A DNA stretch of 64,000 nucleotides from assembly GCA_945902775.1 (NCBI GenBank), contig CAMDMY010000005.1:1-64000 (forward strand), read 5' to 3'. The position numbers and the translations under genes are program-made. The notes under the pieces are model-generated. The model had not been told where the DNA came from, made no database searches, and saw only the letters and a list, made by a program, of their open reading frames with translations. This document shows, one piece after another, positions 16,741 through 26,767 of this stretch (position 1 is the stretch's first letter; each line of letters begins with the position of its first letter). The stretch comes from Chryseobacterium gleum (lineage in GTDB: Bacteria; Bacteroidota; Bacteroidia; Flavobacteriales_D; Crocinitomicaceae).

Positions 16741-19700
16741 TTATTTTCTAACTACAAATTTTGAATTAATCATTTTTGACGCTGAACTTATTTGAATAGT
16801 ATATAGTCCATCTGCAAAATTTCCAACTTCGAGTTTAACATTTAATGAAGAAGGTTTTGATTCAAATATAATTCTTCCTGCATTATCAATAATTTTCAAA
16901 TCCTCAATTGATTCATTTGAAGAAATAATATTCAATTCATCTTTTGTTGGATTAGGATATATTTCAAATTTCACTCCTTGCACCTCATCTAAACCTGCAC
17001 ACTCACTTATCGAAATAGTAGATTGAACCGAATTAGTACAACCATTTTGGGTAATAGCATAACTAAAAGTTACATTACCAACACCCACACCAAGTATTGA
17101 ACCAGTTGGAGAAATAGCAGCAATCAAAGGAGAAGAACTAGACCATACGCCAGAGGGAGAAGAATTAGTAAGAGTAGTTCCGGTATTAAGACATATTGAA
17201 TTAACTCCAACAATTGGATTTACAACTGGCTGAGCAACAACATTTACAACTTTTGTTTGTGAGTTTGAACAACCATTTGAAGTTACCAAGTAATTAATTG
17301 AAGTAGAACCTATTGACAAACCTATTGCTTTTCCAATTTGATTAATTGAAATTATTGTTGGATCCAAACTTGACCACTGTCCAACAGAATTATTTCCAGA
17401 AAGTACCGTAGAGTTAAGATATGATTGATTTGTATTTAAACAAATTGTATTTACACCATTTATTGGTGATACAACCGGAAGAGGATTAACAATCAATAAA
17501 TTAGTTTTAGTCAATGTGTTTGAGCCTGAAGTATTTGTTGCAATCAAAGTAACAGAATATGTTCCTGCTGTTAAATAAGTAACAACCGGATTTGCTATTG
17601 TAGATGTAGATGGACTTCCTCCTGGAAAACTCCAAGAATAAGAAGTTGGATTTCCATTAGAAGTACTTGTATATGTTACCGTTTGTCCTAGGCAAATAGT
17701 TGCAACGCTTGCTGTGAAATTTGCCACAACCGCTGCATTTACAGTACCTGTAGCAGTACCTTTCAAAAGAAAATTATAAGTCCCTTCATCACAATCATTG
17801 TTTACAAATGATAAAGTTTCACTAAATGTTCCTACTGAAGTCGGATTAAAAGAAATAATAAAAGTTGTTGTTGTTCCTGAAGCAACAGTTGAAGAACCAA
17901 AAGAAGTATTTACTGAAAAAGCAGTTCCTGTTAATGAAATAGGATTTGTCAATGTTAAACTTGAACTTCCTGTATTTTTAACAGTAAAAGTGATATTTGT
18001 AGATGTTCCTGACGCAATTGTACTAAATGTATAAGCACCTTCATCCAAAATTTCATTTGTTGATTGTAAAACACTAATTTCTGAAGGAGAAGTTGCATTA
18101 AATTTAAAATTATCAATGTAAATATTATTGCCATTCGCGGCAACAGCTCTAAATCTAAATTTCACATTTTTTGAATATGTTGTAACAAAAGGCATTAAAT
18201 CAATTGTTTCTGTTCTCCAATCTGAAGCACCTAAAGGAATATATTCTGAACCTAAAACCGTAGTTAAAACTTGTAATGCTGTTCCTAATTTATCATAAAT
18301 TGGTGTAGCTGTCCATGTTGCACCACAATCTTGAGAGATGTCTACATATAATCGCTCATAATTTGAAGTTATTGAATTCCTTCTTCTATAAGCTACATCA
18401 AATTGGACATTAGCTGCTGAGGCATTACAAGGTAAAATAAAAATAGGCGAAATTAAATTTTCGGAACCTGCAGATGTATTTCGGAAAGATGGCATTTGAG
18501 CTGCTTTATTTATTGTAACACCTGAAATTGAAGTCGCTGAAGCACCTAACCATTCAAAACAATCATTATTAGGGTTGTTTACAGCCCATTTTAAATCTGG
18601 AGGAAAAACATTTGTTTCAAAAGTTTGAACATATGGAGCTGTTAATCCATTAGAAACAACAAACTGCAATGAAACAGTATCATTAAAAGAAGTTGGATCA
18701 GTTAAACCGTTTGGTAAAGTTGAATACGATTTTATTGTATGCGTTCCTGCAAAAGTTGAAAATGAGGGTAGATTCACATTAACAGTTCCGCCAGGAACAA
18801 TATTTCCAGTATAAGAAAATGTAGTTAAAGATCCATTATCAATTGAATAAGAAATTATAGCTGAAGTTAAATTACTAGAACCTCTATTTTTCAATACTAC
18901 CGATGGCGTAATTGAACCAATACAATTATCACCAGTTGGGTTAACAATATTTACAATTGAAGCATCATTTGGATTTGGAGGAGTACAAGCGTCTGAATTG
19001 ATTAAATTAAATCTCAATGGGCTGTTTTCTAAAACGATTCTCATTCTTGTTTTTTGATCATTTGTAAATGTACTCATACACTTATCATCTGTATAATCCA
19101 TGTAGTTTTCAATCATATCATTACCAGGAAACGATGTACATGAATTTGTTCCAGTTGGGCAACCATAATTTGCTTTCGCAGCTATTGGTGTATCATTACA
19201 AAAATCATCCAATCCACATGTACCGTTTGCATCTCCCCAAATATGTCTTAACCCTAACCAATGCCCTATTTCATGTGTTGCAGTTCTTCCTTCATTATAA
19301 GGCGCAGGATTTTTTGTAACTGAGCTTTTTCCTATAGAATTGTACATAAAAACAACTCCATCGGTTGCTGAAGACGTTGTTCCACAACCAATTCCACCTA
19401 ATGGTGATTCAGGAAACTGAGCATATCCTAAAATGCCTCCTGATAAATTGCATAACCAAATATTTAAATATTTATTTGGATTCCAACCTCTTGTTGCTGT
19501 TGCTGTTCCGTTATTATATGTGTAAGTTTTAATTGTAGCATCTACATAACTACTTGTATAAGGTGGTGCAGAAAATCCTGCTGAACTTCTATTAATTCGA
19601 TTTACTCCTGGTTGTCCAACAGTAAATGCAGAACCGTCTGGTCGTCTTTGAGCTAGACAAAATTCGATTTGAGTATCTGCACCAGCTGAATTTGTATTAT

Positions 19701-20058
19701 AACCTTTAGATCCAAGTAATTTTCTATAATCTTCTTTTAATACATCTATTTGAGACTGAATTGCCGCTTGAGAAACATTTGATCCAGTTCCAATAGCTTC
19801 ACCATTGTTAATTACATGAAAAACTACTGGTATTGTATAAACGCTACCTATGACTCTACTTTTTGTTTTTAAAGAAACTTGTGTTGACATCCACTTTTCA
19901 AAATCTTCGTGGGTTTCTAGATTTGGATTTTCAGATCGTCTGATTATTTCCATTTCATCCGTATGACATCGAATAACTTGAGCATTTATATTACCCCTAA
20001 ACATCGTTAGACATAATACAAATACCCAATAACTCAAATTGGGTAATTTGTTTTTCAT
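16741..20058 (-). CDS. Secreted M43 (pappalysin-like) metalloprotease with PKD domain and T9SS sorting domain
   Basis: Exported protein of 1105 aa. A signal peptide (1-26) precedes a propeptide with RCHTDEME, where the cysteine may act as a switch. The catalytic domain carries H262-EIG-H266-WLGLR-H272, the extended metzincin zinc site, and a Met-turn at NYMDY (Met320). Then come an adhesion-like beta region (about 360-480), a MAM/jelly-roll-like part (480-665), a choice-of-anchor-like Ig domain (about 665-775), a PKD domain (about 780-865, SYSWSFPGGSPSTST) and two Ig-like repeats (866-1020). A T9SS type A tail begins FEIYPNPTKDE near 1036. A secreted protein-degrading enzyme is expected. The next upstream gene is a paralogue. 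Confidence 0.9.
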   Translation of the reverse strand: MKNKLPNLSYWVFVLCLTMFRGNINAQVIRCHTDEMEIIRRSENPNLETHEDFEKWMSTQVSLKTKSRVIGSVYTIPVVFHVINNGEAIGTGSNVSQAAIQSQIDVLKEDYRKLLGSKGYNTNSAGADTQIEFCLAQRRPDGSAFTVGQPGVNRINRSSAGFSAPPYTSSYVDATIKTYTYNNGTATATRGWNPNKYLNIWLCNLSGGILGYAQFPESPLGGIGCGTTSSATDGVVFMYNSIGKSSVTKNPAPYNEGRTATHEIGHWLGLRHIWGDANGTCGLDDFCNDTPIAAKANYGCPTGTNSCTSFPGNDMIENYMDYTDDKCMSTFTNDQKTRMRIVLENSPLRFNLINSDACTPPNPNDASIVNIVNPTGDNCIGSITPSVVLKNRGSSNLTSAIISYSIDNGSLTTFSYTGNIVPGGTVNVNLPSFSTFAGTHTIKSYSTLPNGLTDPTSFNDTVSLQFVVSNGLTAPYVQTFETNVFPPDLKWAVNNPNNDCFEWLGASATSISGVTINKAAQMPSFRNTSAGSENLISPIFILPCNASAANVQFDVAYRRRNSITSNYERLYVDISQDCGATWTATPIYDKLGTALQVLTTVLGSEYIPLGASDWRTETIDLMPFVTTYSKNVKFRFRAVAANGNNIYIDNFKFNATSPSEISVLQSTNEILDEGAYTFSTIASGTSTNITFTVKNTGSSSLTLTNPISLTGTAFSVNTSFGSSTVASGTTTTFIISFNPTSVGTFSETLSFVNNDCDEGTYNFLLKGTATGTVNAAVVANFTASVATICLGQTVTYTSTSNGNPTSYSWSFPGGSPSTSTIANPVVTYLTAGTYSVTLIATNTSGSNTLTKTNLLIVNPLPVVSPINGVNTICLNTNQSYLNSTVLSGNNSVGQWSSLDPTIISINQIGKAIGLSIGSTSINYLVTSNGCSNSQTKVVNVVAQPVVNPIVGVNSICLNTGTTLTNSSPSGVWSSSSPLIAAISPTGSILGVGVGNVTFSYAITQNGCTNSVQSTISISECAGLDEVQGVKFEIYPNPTKDELNIISSNESIEDLKIIDNAGRIIFESKPSSLNVKLEVGNFADGLYTIQISSASKMINSKFVVRK

Positions 20059-20164
20059 AGTTGTTTATTGTTGTTTTAGCGATGCTAATTTAAAAATAAA
20101 AAAAAATGATTGTTAAAATAAAAACAAAAGTTATTAACATTGTTATATTTTATTTTACACAAAA

Positions 20165-20187
20165 AAAGCGATCTAATTGACCGCTTT
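20165..20187 (-). terminator. Terminator of the second M43 protease gene (minus strand)
   Basis: On the minus strand the stem AAAGCGGTC / GATCGCTTT (one G-U pair) with loop AATTA runs into seven T residues (plus-strand A run from 20161). Confidence 0.7.
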
Positions 20188-20208
20188 CTAAATAATTATT
20201 TAAAAAAT

Positions 20209-23200
20209 TTACTTGATGATTGAAAGTTTTGAGTAATACAAAGATGATTTTGTTTTTACTTGCACTAAATAAATTCCTTCTGAACAAGAATCTAATTCAA
20301 TGGAATATTTTAAATTTTCTAAATTTAAAAATTTTGATTTAACAATTTCTCCTTGATTATTATAGATCACAATATTTTGAATTTCTTCAGACATTGAATT
20401 TATATAAAATAAATTTGTTGTTGGATTTGGAAAAATTACAAATACGCTTTTATCTAATTCATCAATTCCTAAACACTGACTCACAGTTACTGAGGTTTGG
20501 GAGGATGAAGTACAATTTTTTGAATCCGTATAGGTATATGTCAAATTTGTAGAACCTATTGATAAAAGAGACGGATTCAATACGCCATTAGCTACTCCTA
20601 AACCTGAATAAACCCCACCAATTCCTGAAGGTAAACCTTGCGTTAAAGTTAACAATGGAGAATAAGTACATAAATTTGGAATAGGAGAAAAAGTAACTAC
20701 CGGTAATTGATTTATACTAACACTAACTGTTAATCTAGAAGCACTTTCACAACTGCTTAATGTTTGTGTTGCATAATATGTTCCATTGGTTAAAATTGTA
20801 TTTGTTGCTAAAGAACTTCCACCTGAAGCTACTGAATACCATTTGATTGACGAACCTGTTGCAGATAATTTTGCTACAGTAGAAGTAGCGCAAAATGTTT
20901 GAGAAGTATTTCCTGTTGGAGCTGCTGATGTATTTATAGTTAACGTAACTGCAAGTCGAGTGGCACTTTCACACGTATTTACTGTTTGTGTCGCGTAATA
21001 TGTTCCATTTGCTAATGCTGTATTAGTAGTTAAAGAACTTCCTCCTGTTGGTCCTGAATACCATTTGATTGCTGTTCCAGTAGCTGATAAATTCGCCACT
21101 GTTCCACTATTACAAACTGACTGTGTTGCACTTCCAGTTGGAACTGATGGTGAACCTGATGTAACTACTACAGCTAAACGATTTGAACTTTCGCAACTAT
21201 TTAATGTTTGAGTTGCATAATATGTCCCACTGGTTAAAGTTGTATTTGTTGCTAAAGAACTTCCACCTGAAACTGTTGAATACCATTTAATTGAATTACC
21301 AGTTGCAGATAAATTGGCCACGGTTGAAGTTGTACAAAATGCTTGAGGACTTGTACCTGAGGGAGTTGCTGTATTTTGTAATGAACATGTTACAGCTAAT
21401 CTAGAAGCACTTTCACAACTGCTTAATGTTTGAGTTGCATAATATGTTCCATTTGTTAGAGTTGTATTTGTTGCTAAAGAACTTCCTCCTGTTGGTCCTG
21501 AATACCATTTGATTGATGAACCTGTTGGAGATAAATTTGCTACAGTTGATGATGCACATAAAGTTTGAGAAGCATTTCCTGTTGGTGCTGACGTTGTATT
21601 TATTGTTAATGCAACTGCTAATCGAGAGCCGCTTTCACACGTATTTACTGTTTGTGTCGCATAATATGTTCCATTTGTTAATGCTGTATTGGTTGCTAGA
21701 GAACTTCCTCCTGATGATGCCGAATACCATTTGAGTGCTGTTCCTGTAGCAGTTAAATTAGCCACTGTTCCACTATTACAAACGGATTGGGCTGCACTTC
21801 CAGTTGGTGCTGCTGTTGTTTTTACTGCAGTTGTTATTGAATTAGAAGTTGCTGGACTAGCAGTAACCCCAACTAAATTTGAAGTCATTACACAAGTAAC
21901 TATTTGATTATTTGTCAAACCAGTTGTAGTATAAGTTGTACTATTCGAACCAACAACATTACCGTCTAATTTCCATTGATAAACAGGTGCTGCTCCGCCA
22001 TTATTAGCTACAGCCGTAAATGTTACAGAAGTACCCGTACAAATTGAATTATCTAAATCACTTGAGGTAATTGCAACAGAAGCAGCAGGTGAGCTACTTA
22101 AAACTAACACTGTATAATCCTCTGTTTGACCATAAACTGAAGTATGACAAGGGCCACTTACACTTGTGATATCCGAAATCACTCTTAATCTTAAAGATGT
22201 ATTCTGAACAGCAGTCAATGGTATAGTTATATTTTGAGTTACTTGTGCGCCGCTCGTACTTGTCAATCCACCAGTAGTTGTTAGTTCTTCACCAGTATCT
22301 GTAAACACCCCATTATTATTATAATCTATGAAAGCTTTAACTTTTTGAGTGTTAAAAAACGTTGTAATTTTTAAAGGATAGGTTTGCCCTGCAGTTACTG
22401 TAGCAACATTTAAACAAGAAGTAGTGAAATCCATATAACCATTCGTAGGATTATCGTCTTTCGTACTTGATGAAGTTTTTATTAAATTATTTAATACAAC
22501 TTCAGTAATTCCTGCATATCTACCTATTAATCCGTCACCAGTTGTAATTGACGCACATGCTGTTTTAGGCTGGGTGTATGCTCCACTAGGAACAACTAGC
22601 CCTAAAGATTTTGTCAAACTTAAACGTGAAGTAGCTAATGAAGCTTGAATCCTAGTTGCTTGACCAGCAGTAAAACGATCAGGACAAGATGTGTAATTCA
22701 TAATATTATGCATTACTTGATCTAAATTTCCAGTAGAGCAAGTATTAGCCGTCCCTATTGGGCAATTGAAATATATGGTATTATTATTATAATTTAAATA
22801 ATTCATTATTGGAGGTGTATCACAAACCTTATCCCCTTGTGTAGAGCAATTTGTCTCATTTGGTGGGCAAACTCCAGAACTTCCTCCCTGAAACGGATGA
22901 TATAGGTCTAAAAAATGTCCAACTTCATGAGTAACAGTCGAGTTATCGTTATTGAATGACATGTTGAATAATGTACCCGTTGGGTCATATCCAAAAACAC
23001 TTGCCATCATTACAGCTCCATTATATTCATCTATTGCAACTGGTAAATTTGCATAACCCTGAATTCCAGAACCTCCATTATTTCCATCAATTTCTGATAC
23101 AATCCAAAAATTCATATATTGATCTGTAGGCCATTTACTTAAATCTTTTAGAACTGTTTCATCAGCTCCATTCGTATTACTACTATTAACTCCATTTTGA

Positions 23201-23664
23201 GAATAACCTGGAACACCACTCGCATTTACTCTAACAATTCCAGTAGTAGAATTACAATTTGGATCCCGTTTAGCTAATTGAAATTGAACACCTAAATCAA
23301 CACTTACAGAAGAATTAACTTTATTTCCATAAACATCATTCAAATTAGTTATTGCACTTTGTATTTGTGCATCAGAAATATTTGAACCAACACCAATAGC
23401 TTCTCCTTTGTGAATAATATGAACTACTACTGGTATTTGAATTGTTGATTTTGATCTAGAGGGATTGTGTTTTATGTAGTCATCTATCATTAAATTATGA
23501 TCATCATATAACTTTTTGAAAGTAGTGTCTTTCAATTTTTCTTGATACATTTTATCGAATGCACATGGTTCTTCTATGGTTTGGGAATGAAATAAATTAA
23601 ATGAATAAAATAGTACAAAAAACAATGTAACATTAATTTTAATCAAAAAAGTAGTTTTTTTCAT
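20209..23664 (-). CDS. Secreted M43 metalloprotease with GEVED domain, five 74-aa repeats and T9SS sorting domain
   Basis: Exported protein of 1151 aa. A signal peptide covers 1-27. The zinc site is H246-EVG-H250-FLDLY-H256 and the Met-turn NIMNYTSC (Met322). A GEVED domain (about 385-522) follows with the FIDYNNNGVFTDTGEE calcium-like loop, then an Ig-like domain (525-614). Residues 619-988 hold five consecutive units of exactly 74 aa, each with IKWYS, GGSSLATNT, GTYYATQT and CES.RL. The T9SS type A tail starts near 1070 (FVIFPNPTTN). It is paralogous to the downstream M43 protease in its first ~350 residues only. The gap of 150 bp to that gene contains a terminator, so the two are probably transcribed separately. 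Confidence 0.9.
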   Translation of the reverse strand: MKKTTFLIKINVTLFFVLFYSFNLFHSQTIEEPCAFDKMYQEKLKDTTFKKLYDDHNLMIDDYIKHNPSRSKSTIQIPVVVHIIHKGEAIGVGSNISDAQIQSAITNLNDVYGNKVNSSVSVDLGVQFQLAKRDPNCNSTTGIVRVNASGVPGYSQNGVNSSNTNGADETVLKDLSKWPTDQYMNFWIVSEIDGNNGGSGIQGYANLPVAIDEYNGAVMMASVFGYDPTGTLFNMSFNNDNSTVTHEVGHFLDLYHPFQGGSSGVCPPNETNCSTQGDKVCDTPPIMNYLNYNNNTIYFNCPIGTANTCSTGNLDQVMHNIMNYTSCPDRFTAGQATRIQASLATSRLSLTKSLGLVVPSGAYTQPKTACASITTGDGLIGRYAGITEVVLNNLIKTSSSTKDDNPTNGYMDFTTSCLNVATVTAGQTYPLKITTFFNTQKVKAFIDYNNNGVFTDTGEELTTTGGLTSTSGAQVTQNITIPLTAVQNTSLRLRVISDITSVSGPCHTSVYGQTEDYTVLVLSSSPAASVAITSSDLDNSICTGTSVTFTAVANNGGAAPVYQWKLDGNVVGSNSTTYTTTGLTNNQIVTCVMTSNLVGVTASPATSNSITTAVKTTAAPTGSAAQSVCNSGTVANLTATGTALKWYSASSGGSSLATNTALTNGTYYATQTVNTCESGSRLAVALTINTTSAPTGNASQTLCASSTVANLSPTGSSIKWYSGPTGGSSLATNTTLTNGTYYATQTLSSCESASRLAVTCSLQNTATPSGTSPQAFCTTSTVANLSATGNSIKWYSTVSGGSSLATNTTLTSGTYYATQTLNSCESSNRLAVVVTSGSPSVPTGSATQSVCNSGTVANLSATGTAIKWYSGPTGGSSLTTNTALANGTYYATQTVNTCESATRLAVTLTINTSAAPTGNTSQTFCATSTVAKLSATGSSIKWYSVASGGSSLATNTILTNGTYYATQTLSSCESASRLTVSVSINQLPVVTFSPIPNLCTYSPLLTLTQGLPSGIGGVYSGLGVANGVLNPSLLSIGSTNLTYTYTDSKNCTSSSQTSVTVSQCLGIDELDKSVFVIFPNPTTNLFYINSMSEEIQNIVIYNNQGEIVKSKFLNLENLKYSIELDSCSEGIYLVQVKTKSSLYYSKLSIIK
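20701..21810 (-). repeat. Five tandem 222-bp coding repeats
   Basis: Units start at protein residues 619, 693, 767, 841 and 915, giving an exact 74-codon period inside the second M43 protease. Stretches such as those encoding TNGTYYATQT and GGSSLATNT are nearly identical at the DNA level, so copy number may vary by slippage or recombination and short-read assemblies may collapse here. Confidence 0.9.
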
Positions 23665-23781
23665 AGTTTCATATTTTTTTAGTAGCCTAAATTTAGCGGC
23701 CTAAACTTATAAAAAAATAAAACTAAATCCTATTAAAAACTAAACTAATAATTACTTTTAGTTTTAATGAAAATTAGCGAA

Positions 23782-24735
23782 CTAAGAAAAAAGTGAATCA
23801 ACAAATTCAGATTTATTGAAAACCTGTAAATCATCTATTCCTTCACCTACACCAATATATTTAACAGGTATCTTCATCTGATCTGATATACCAATAACAA
23901 CACCACCTTTAGCAGTTCCATCCAACTTTGTTATCGCTAAAGCATTTATATCTGTTGCTAATGAAAATTGTTTCGCCTGCTCATACGCATTTTGTCCTGT
24001 TGAACCATCAAGAACTAACAATATTTCATGAGGAGCACCTGGTACAACTTTTTCCATTACACGTTTAATTTTACTTAATTCATTCATTAAGTTAATCTTG
24101 TTATGTAATCTTCCTGCTGTATCTATAATTACAACGTCCGCTTTTTGAGCTGTAGCTGATTGTAAAGTATCAAAAGCTACCGCAGCAGGATCAGCTCCCA
24201 TTCCCTGGTGAACAATCTCAACTCCAACTCTTTCTGCCCAAATTATTAATTGATCAACAGCTGCTGCTCTAAATGTATCTGCCGCGCCAAGAACAACCTT
24301 CTTATTTATTTTCTTAAATTGATGAGCTAATTTTCCAATTGTAGTAGTTTTACCAACACCATTCACTCCTACAACCATTATTACATGGGGATAATCAGTA
24401 TGTTTTGGGACTTCAAATTCAACAGAATCGCTTGCATTATTCTCAGTTAAAAGAACTCCTATTTCTTCTCTCAAAACTGAATTCAATTCATCTGTTCCTA
24501 ACACTTTATCTTGAGCTACTCTCGCTTCAATTCTTTCTATAATTTTTAACGTTGTTTCTACTCCAACATCTGAAGAGATTAATATCTCTTCCAAATTATC
24601 TAATACATCAGAATCAACCTTTGACTTTCCAACGATTGAACGTGCTATTTTAGAAAAAAAACTCTGTTTCGTTTTTTCCAACCCCTTATCAAGAGTTTCC
24701 TTTTTTTCTTTTGAAAATAATCCGAAAAATGCCAT
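23782..24735 (-). CDS. ftsY: Signal recognition particle receptor FtsY
   Basis: SRP-type GTPase (317 aa) that docks ribosome-SRP complexes to the inner membrane. A short N-terminal segment precedes the helical N domain (about 20-95) and the G domain. The G1 motif is GVNGVGKTTTIGKL, followed by DTFRAAA, the G3 DTAGR, G4 TKLDG and the closing GVGEGIDDLQVF. It lacks the long acidic A domain of E. coli FtsY, as is usual in Bacteroidota. Genes for L28, L33 and DUF4295 lie upstream on the same strand, separated by a terminator-like hairpin at 24755-24780. Confidence 0.96.
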   Translation of the reverse strand: MAFFGLFSKEKKETLDKGLEKTKQSFFSKIARSIVGKSKVDSDVLDNLEEILISSDVGVETTLKIIERIEARVAQDKVLGTDELNSVLREEIGVLLTENNASDSVEFEVPKHTDYPHVIMVVGVNGVGKTTTIGKLAHQFKKINKKVVLGAADTFRAAAVDQLIIWAERVGVEIVHQGMGADPAAVAFDTLQSATAQKADVVIIDTAGRLHNKINLMNELSKIKRVMEKVVPGAPHEILLVLDGSTGQNAYEQAKQFSLATDINALAITKLDGTAKGGVVIGISDQMKIPVKYIGVGEGIDDLQVFNKSEFVDSLFS

Positions 24736-24743
24736 AATACTAT

Positions 24744-24780
24744 AAAAAAATAAAAGCTTCCTCTACGAATAAAGGAAGCT
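24744..24780 (-). terminator. Terminator after the rpmB-rpmG-DUF4295 genes (minus strand)
   Basis: Arms AGCTTCCT (24755-24762) and AGGAAGCT (24773-24780) with a 10-nt loop; the plus-strand A-rich tract 24744-24755 gives a T tail on the minus strand. ftsY begins right after it. Confidence 0.65.
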
Positions 24781-24806
24781 CAAAAATATAATGAAGGTCA
24801 AAAGAA

Positions 24807-24962
24807 TTAGTTTTTAGCGAACCACTCTTTTACTTTGTCGTTATGAACAATTTCTTCTTTGAATGAGTAAGAACCTGTTTTATCAGATTTCACCATTCTA
24901 ATAACTTTTGAATGCTCTTTACCACCACCTTTTTGTAACGATGCTACTACTTTCTTTGCCAT
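24807..24962 (-). CDS. DUF4295 small basic protein
   Basis: A 51-aa protein starting MAKKVVASLQKGGGKEH and ending KEWFAKN, the characteristic DUF4295 pattern, a family known only from Bacteroidota and found next to L28/L33 genes. It begins 3 nt after the rpmG stop, so it is cotranscribed with ribosomal proteins and may be a ribosome-associated or structural component. Its biochemical role is unknown. Length and start match the family. Confidence 0.85.
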   Translation of the reverse strand: MAKKVVASLQKGGGKEHSKVIRMVKSDKTGSYSFKEEIVHNDKVKEWFAKN

Positions 24963-24965
24963 CTC

Positions 24966-25154
24966 TTATTTAATTTCTTTGTGAATAGTATATCTTCTCA
25001 AAATCGGATTGAATTTTTTAATCTCCATTCTTTCCGGCGTATTCTTTCTGTTTTTCGTTGTAATATAACGAGAAGTTCCAGGTTTACCTGAATCTTTGTG
25101 CTCAGTGCACTCAAGAATCACTTGGATTCTATTTCCTTTACTTTTCTTAGCCAT
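24966..25154 (-). CDS. rpmG: 50S ribosomal protein L33
   Basis: Large-subunit protein of 62 aa: [16 protein letters not shown] then [19 protein letters not shown] and the usual basic end [10 protein letters not shown]. It lacks the paired CxxC zinc motif, so it is the zinc-independent (C-minus) form. Located 45 nt after rpmB and 3 nt before the DUF4295 gene in one transcription unit. Confidence 0.95.
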   Translation of the reverse strand: MAKKSKGNRIQVILECTEHKDSGKPGTSRYITTKNRKNTPERMEIKKFNPILRRYTIHKEIK

Positions 25155-25199
25155 TTCTAAAAAATTTTTAATCTACCATTTCACAATGGACGAAAGTAT

Positions 25200-25436
25200 T
25201 TATTTTAAGTATCCTTTCTCACGAGCCTCTTTAAGACAAGCAGAAATACCTTTTTTATTTATATTTCTCAATGCAGAAGTTGAAATTTTCAACGTAATGT
25301 ATTGGTTTTCTTCCACTAGGAAGAATGTTTTCGAAATTAAATTCGGTAAGAATTTTCTTTTCGTTTTGCGGTTTGAGTGAGAAACATTGTTTCCAACCAT
25401 TACCGACTTACCTGTTAATTGACAAACTCGTGACAT
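25200..25436 (-). CDS. rpmB: 50S ribosomal protein L28
   Basis: Large-subunit protein of 78 aa with the family start MSRVCQLTGKSVMVGNNVSHSNRKTKR in two overlapping segments, then KFLPNL and the C-terminal GISACLKEAREKGYLK. First gene of the rpmB-rpmG-DUF4295 unit. The upstream gap (25437-25512) is AT rich and presumably holds the promoter; a weak -7-like CAAAGAAA (minus strand TTTCTTTG) is at 25475-25482. Confidence 0.95.
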   Translation of the reverse strand: MSRVCQLTGKSVMVGNNVSHSNRKTKRKFLPNLISKTFFLVEENQYITLKISTSALRNINKKGISACLKEAREKGYLK

Positions 25437-25512
25437 TTCTTATATTTTTTTTAGCTTAATTCAAAAAGCGAGTGCAAAGAAAGTAATTTTAAAACTAATT
25501 ACCAAGTCTTTT

Positions 25513-26766
25513 CTATTTAATTTTCAACTTAATTTCTAAAATTGCGCATCTCAACAAATTTAAAGCAGATAAAACCGTCATTTGTATATTTCTTTCTCGA
25601 TTATTTCCAAATTGATATTTAACAGCAAATGAAGTTTTTGCTGTTGCAACAGCTATCCAAACTGTACCTACAGGTTTATCAATAGTCCCTCCTTCAGGTC
25701 CTGCAACACCAGATATAGAAATGCAATAATCTACTTCTAATTTCACCCTACCTCTTTCAGCCATTTGAATTACCACTTCTTCGCTCACTGCTCCAAATTT
25801 ATTTAAAACCGACTCTTCCACATCAACTAATTTAGTCTTTAAACTATTTGAATAAGTTAAAAAACCACCTTTAAAATAATCAGAAGAACCTGCTATTGAA
25901 ACAAATGATGCAGCCAAAGCACCACCAGTACAACTTTCAACTGTACCGACTGTGCTATTACTTTTTCTTAATAAATCTCCAACAACCTCACTTAATGAAT
26001 CATCTCCCCTACCAAATACATTTATAGGCAAGCTTGTTTCTATTTCATTAAAAAATGAATCTATTTTTTCTGCATCTTGCTCCCCATTTGGTGAAGTAAT
26101 TCTTAATTTCAATGCCCCTACAGAAGGTAAATAAGCTAAACCTAATCCATTTGAGTGAATTCTTTCTTCCCAATCCTTCATTTTTTCCGCCAAAAATGAC
26201 TCTCCAATTCCTTGTAATAGAACTGTTTTATGAAATATTGATGAAACCTTGAACTGATCTTTCAGCTTTGGAAAGACCTGATCTTCCATGATACTTTTCA
26301 TTTCATATGGAACACCCGGCAAACTAATCAATATAGAGTTGTTTCTTTCAAACCACATACCGGAAGCTGTTCCTTGTAAATTATCTAAAACAATACAACT
26401 CTTAGGAAGTGCTGCTTGTTGTATATTTACGTCTAACATTTCTCTTCCTCTATCAGTGAAAAATTTTGTAACTCGGGCTAACACTTCTTGATTCATTTCT
26501 AACTCTGTATCAAAGTATTCACACAAAGTATGTTTCGTAATATCATCTTTTGTTGGACCTAACCCTCCAGTTACAAAAACTATTTTCGATCTTTTTATAG
26601 CCTTATCAATTGTCTCTAAAATTTCACTTTTATTATCCGAAATAGTTGTGCATCTTTTCACAGAGATACCTAATTGGGATAACTCTTTTCCCATCCACGA
26701 AGCATTCGTATTAACAGTTTGACCTATTAATAATTCATCGCCAATAGATATTATTTCTGCTTGCAT
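25513..26766 (-). CDS. CinA-like protein / nicotinamide-nucleotide amidase
   Basis: Two-domain CinA family protein (417 aa from this start). The N-terminal MoaB/MogA-like domain begins MQAEIISIGDELLIGQT and contains VTGGLGPTKDD. The C-terminal amidase domain (about 255-415) contains TVESCTGGALAASFVSIAGS and SGVAGPEGGT. The family deamidates NMN to NaMN in pyridine-nucleotide recycling. The ATG at 26766 fits the family start; a TTG three codons upstream is less likely and would overlap the preceding gene. It follows the CPBP protease stop by 1 nt, so the two are coupled. Confidence 0.92.
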   Translation of the reverse strand: MQAEIISIGDELLIGQTVNTNASWMGKELSQLGISVKRCTTISDNKSEILETIDKAIKRSKIVFVTGGLGPTKDDITKHTLCEYFDTELEMNQEVLARVTKFFTDRGREMLDVNIQQAALPKSCIVLDNLQGTASGMWFERNNSILISLPGVPYEMKSIMEDQVFPKLKDQFKVSSIFHKTVLLQGIGESFLAEKMKDWEERIHSNGLGLAYLPSVGALKLRITSPNGEQDAEKIDSFFNEIETSLPINVFGRGDDSLSEVVGDLLRKSNSTVGTVESCTGGALAASFVSIAGSSDYFKGGFLTYSNSLKTKLVDVEESVLNKFGAVSEEVVIQMAERGRVKLEVDYCISISGVAGPEGGTIDKPVGTVWIAVATAKTSFAVKYQFGNNRERNIQMTVLSALNLLRCAILEIKLKIK

Positions 26767-26767
26767 T

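Noticed and set aside
17798-18143. Antisense and alternate frames inside the M43 protease gene
   Set aside because: Low-complexity shadows of the Ig-like coding region; composition follows the real frame.
20701-21810. Periodic repeats resembling a CRISPR array
   Set aside because: The period is 222 bp and codes for an in-frame protein repeat; there are no short repeats with unique spacers.
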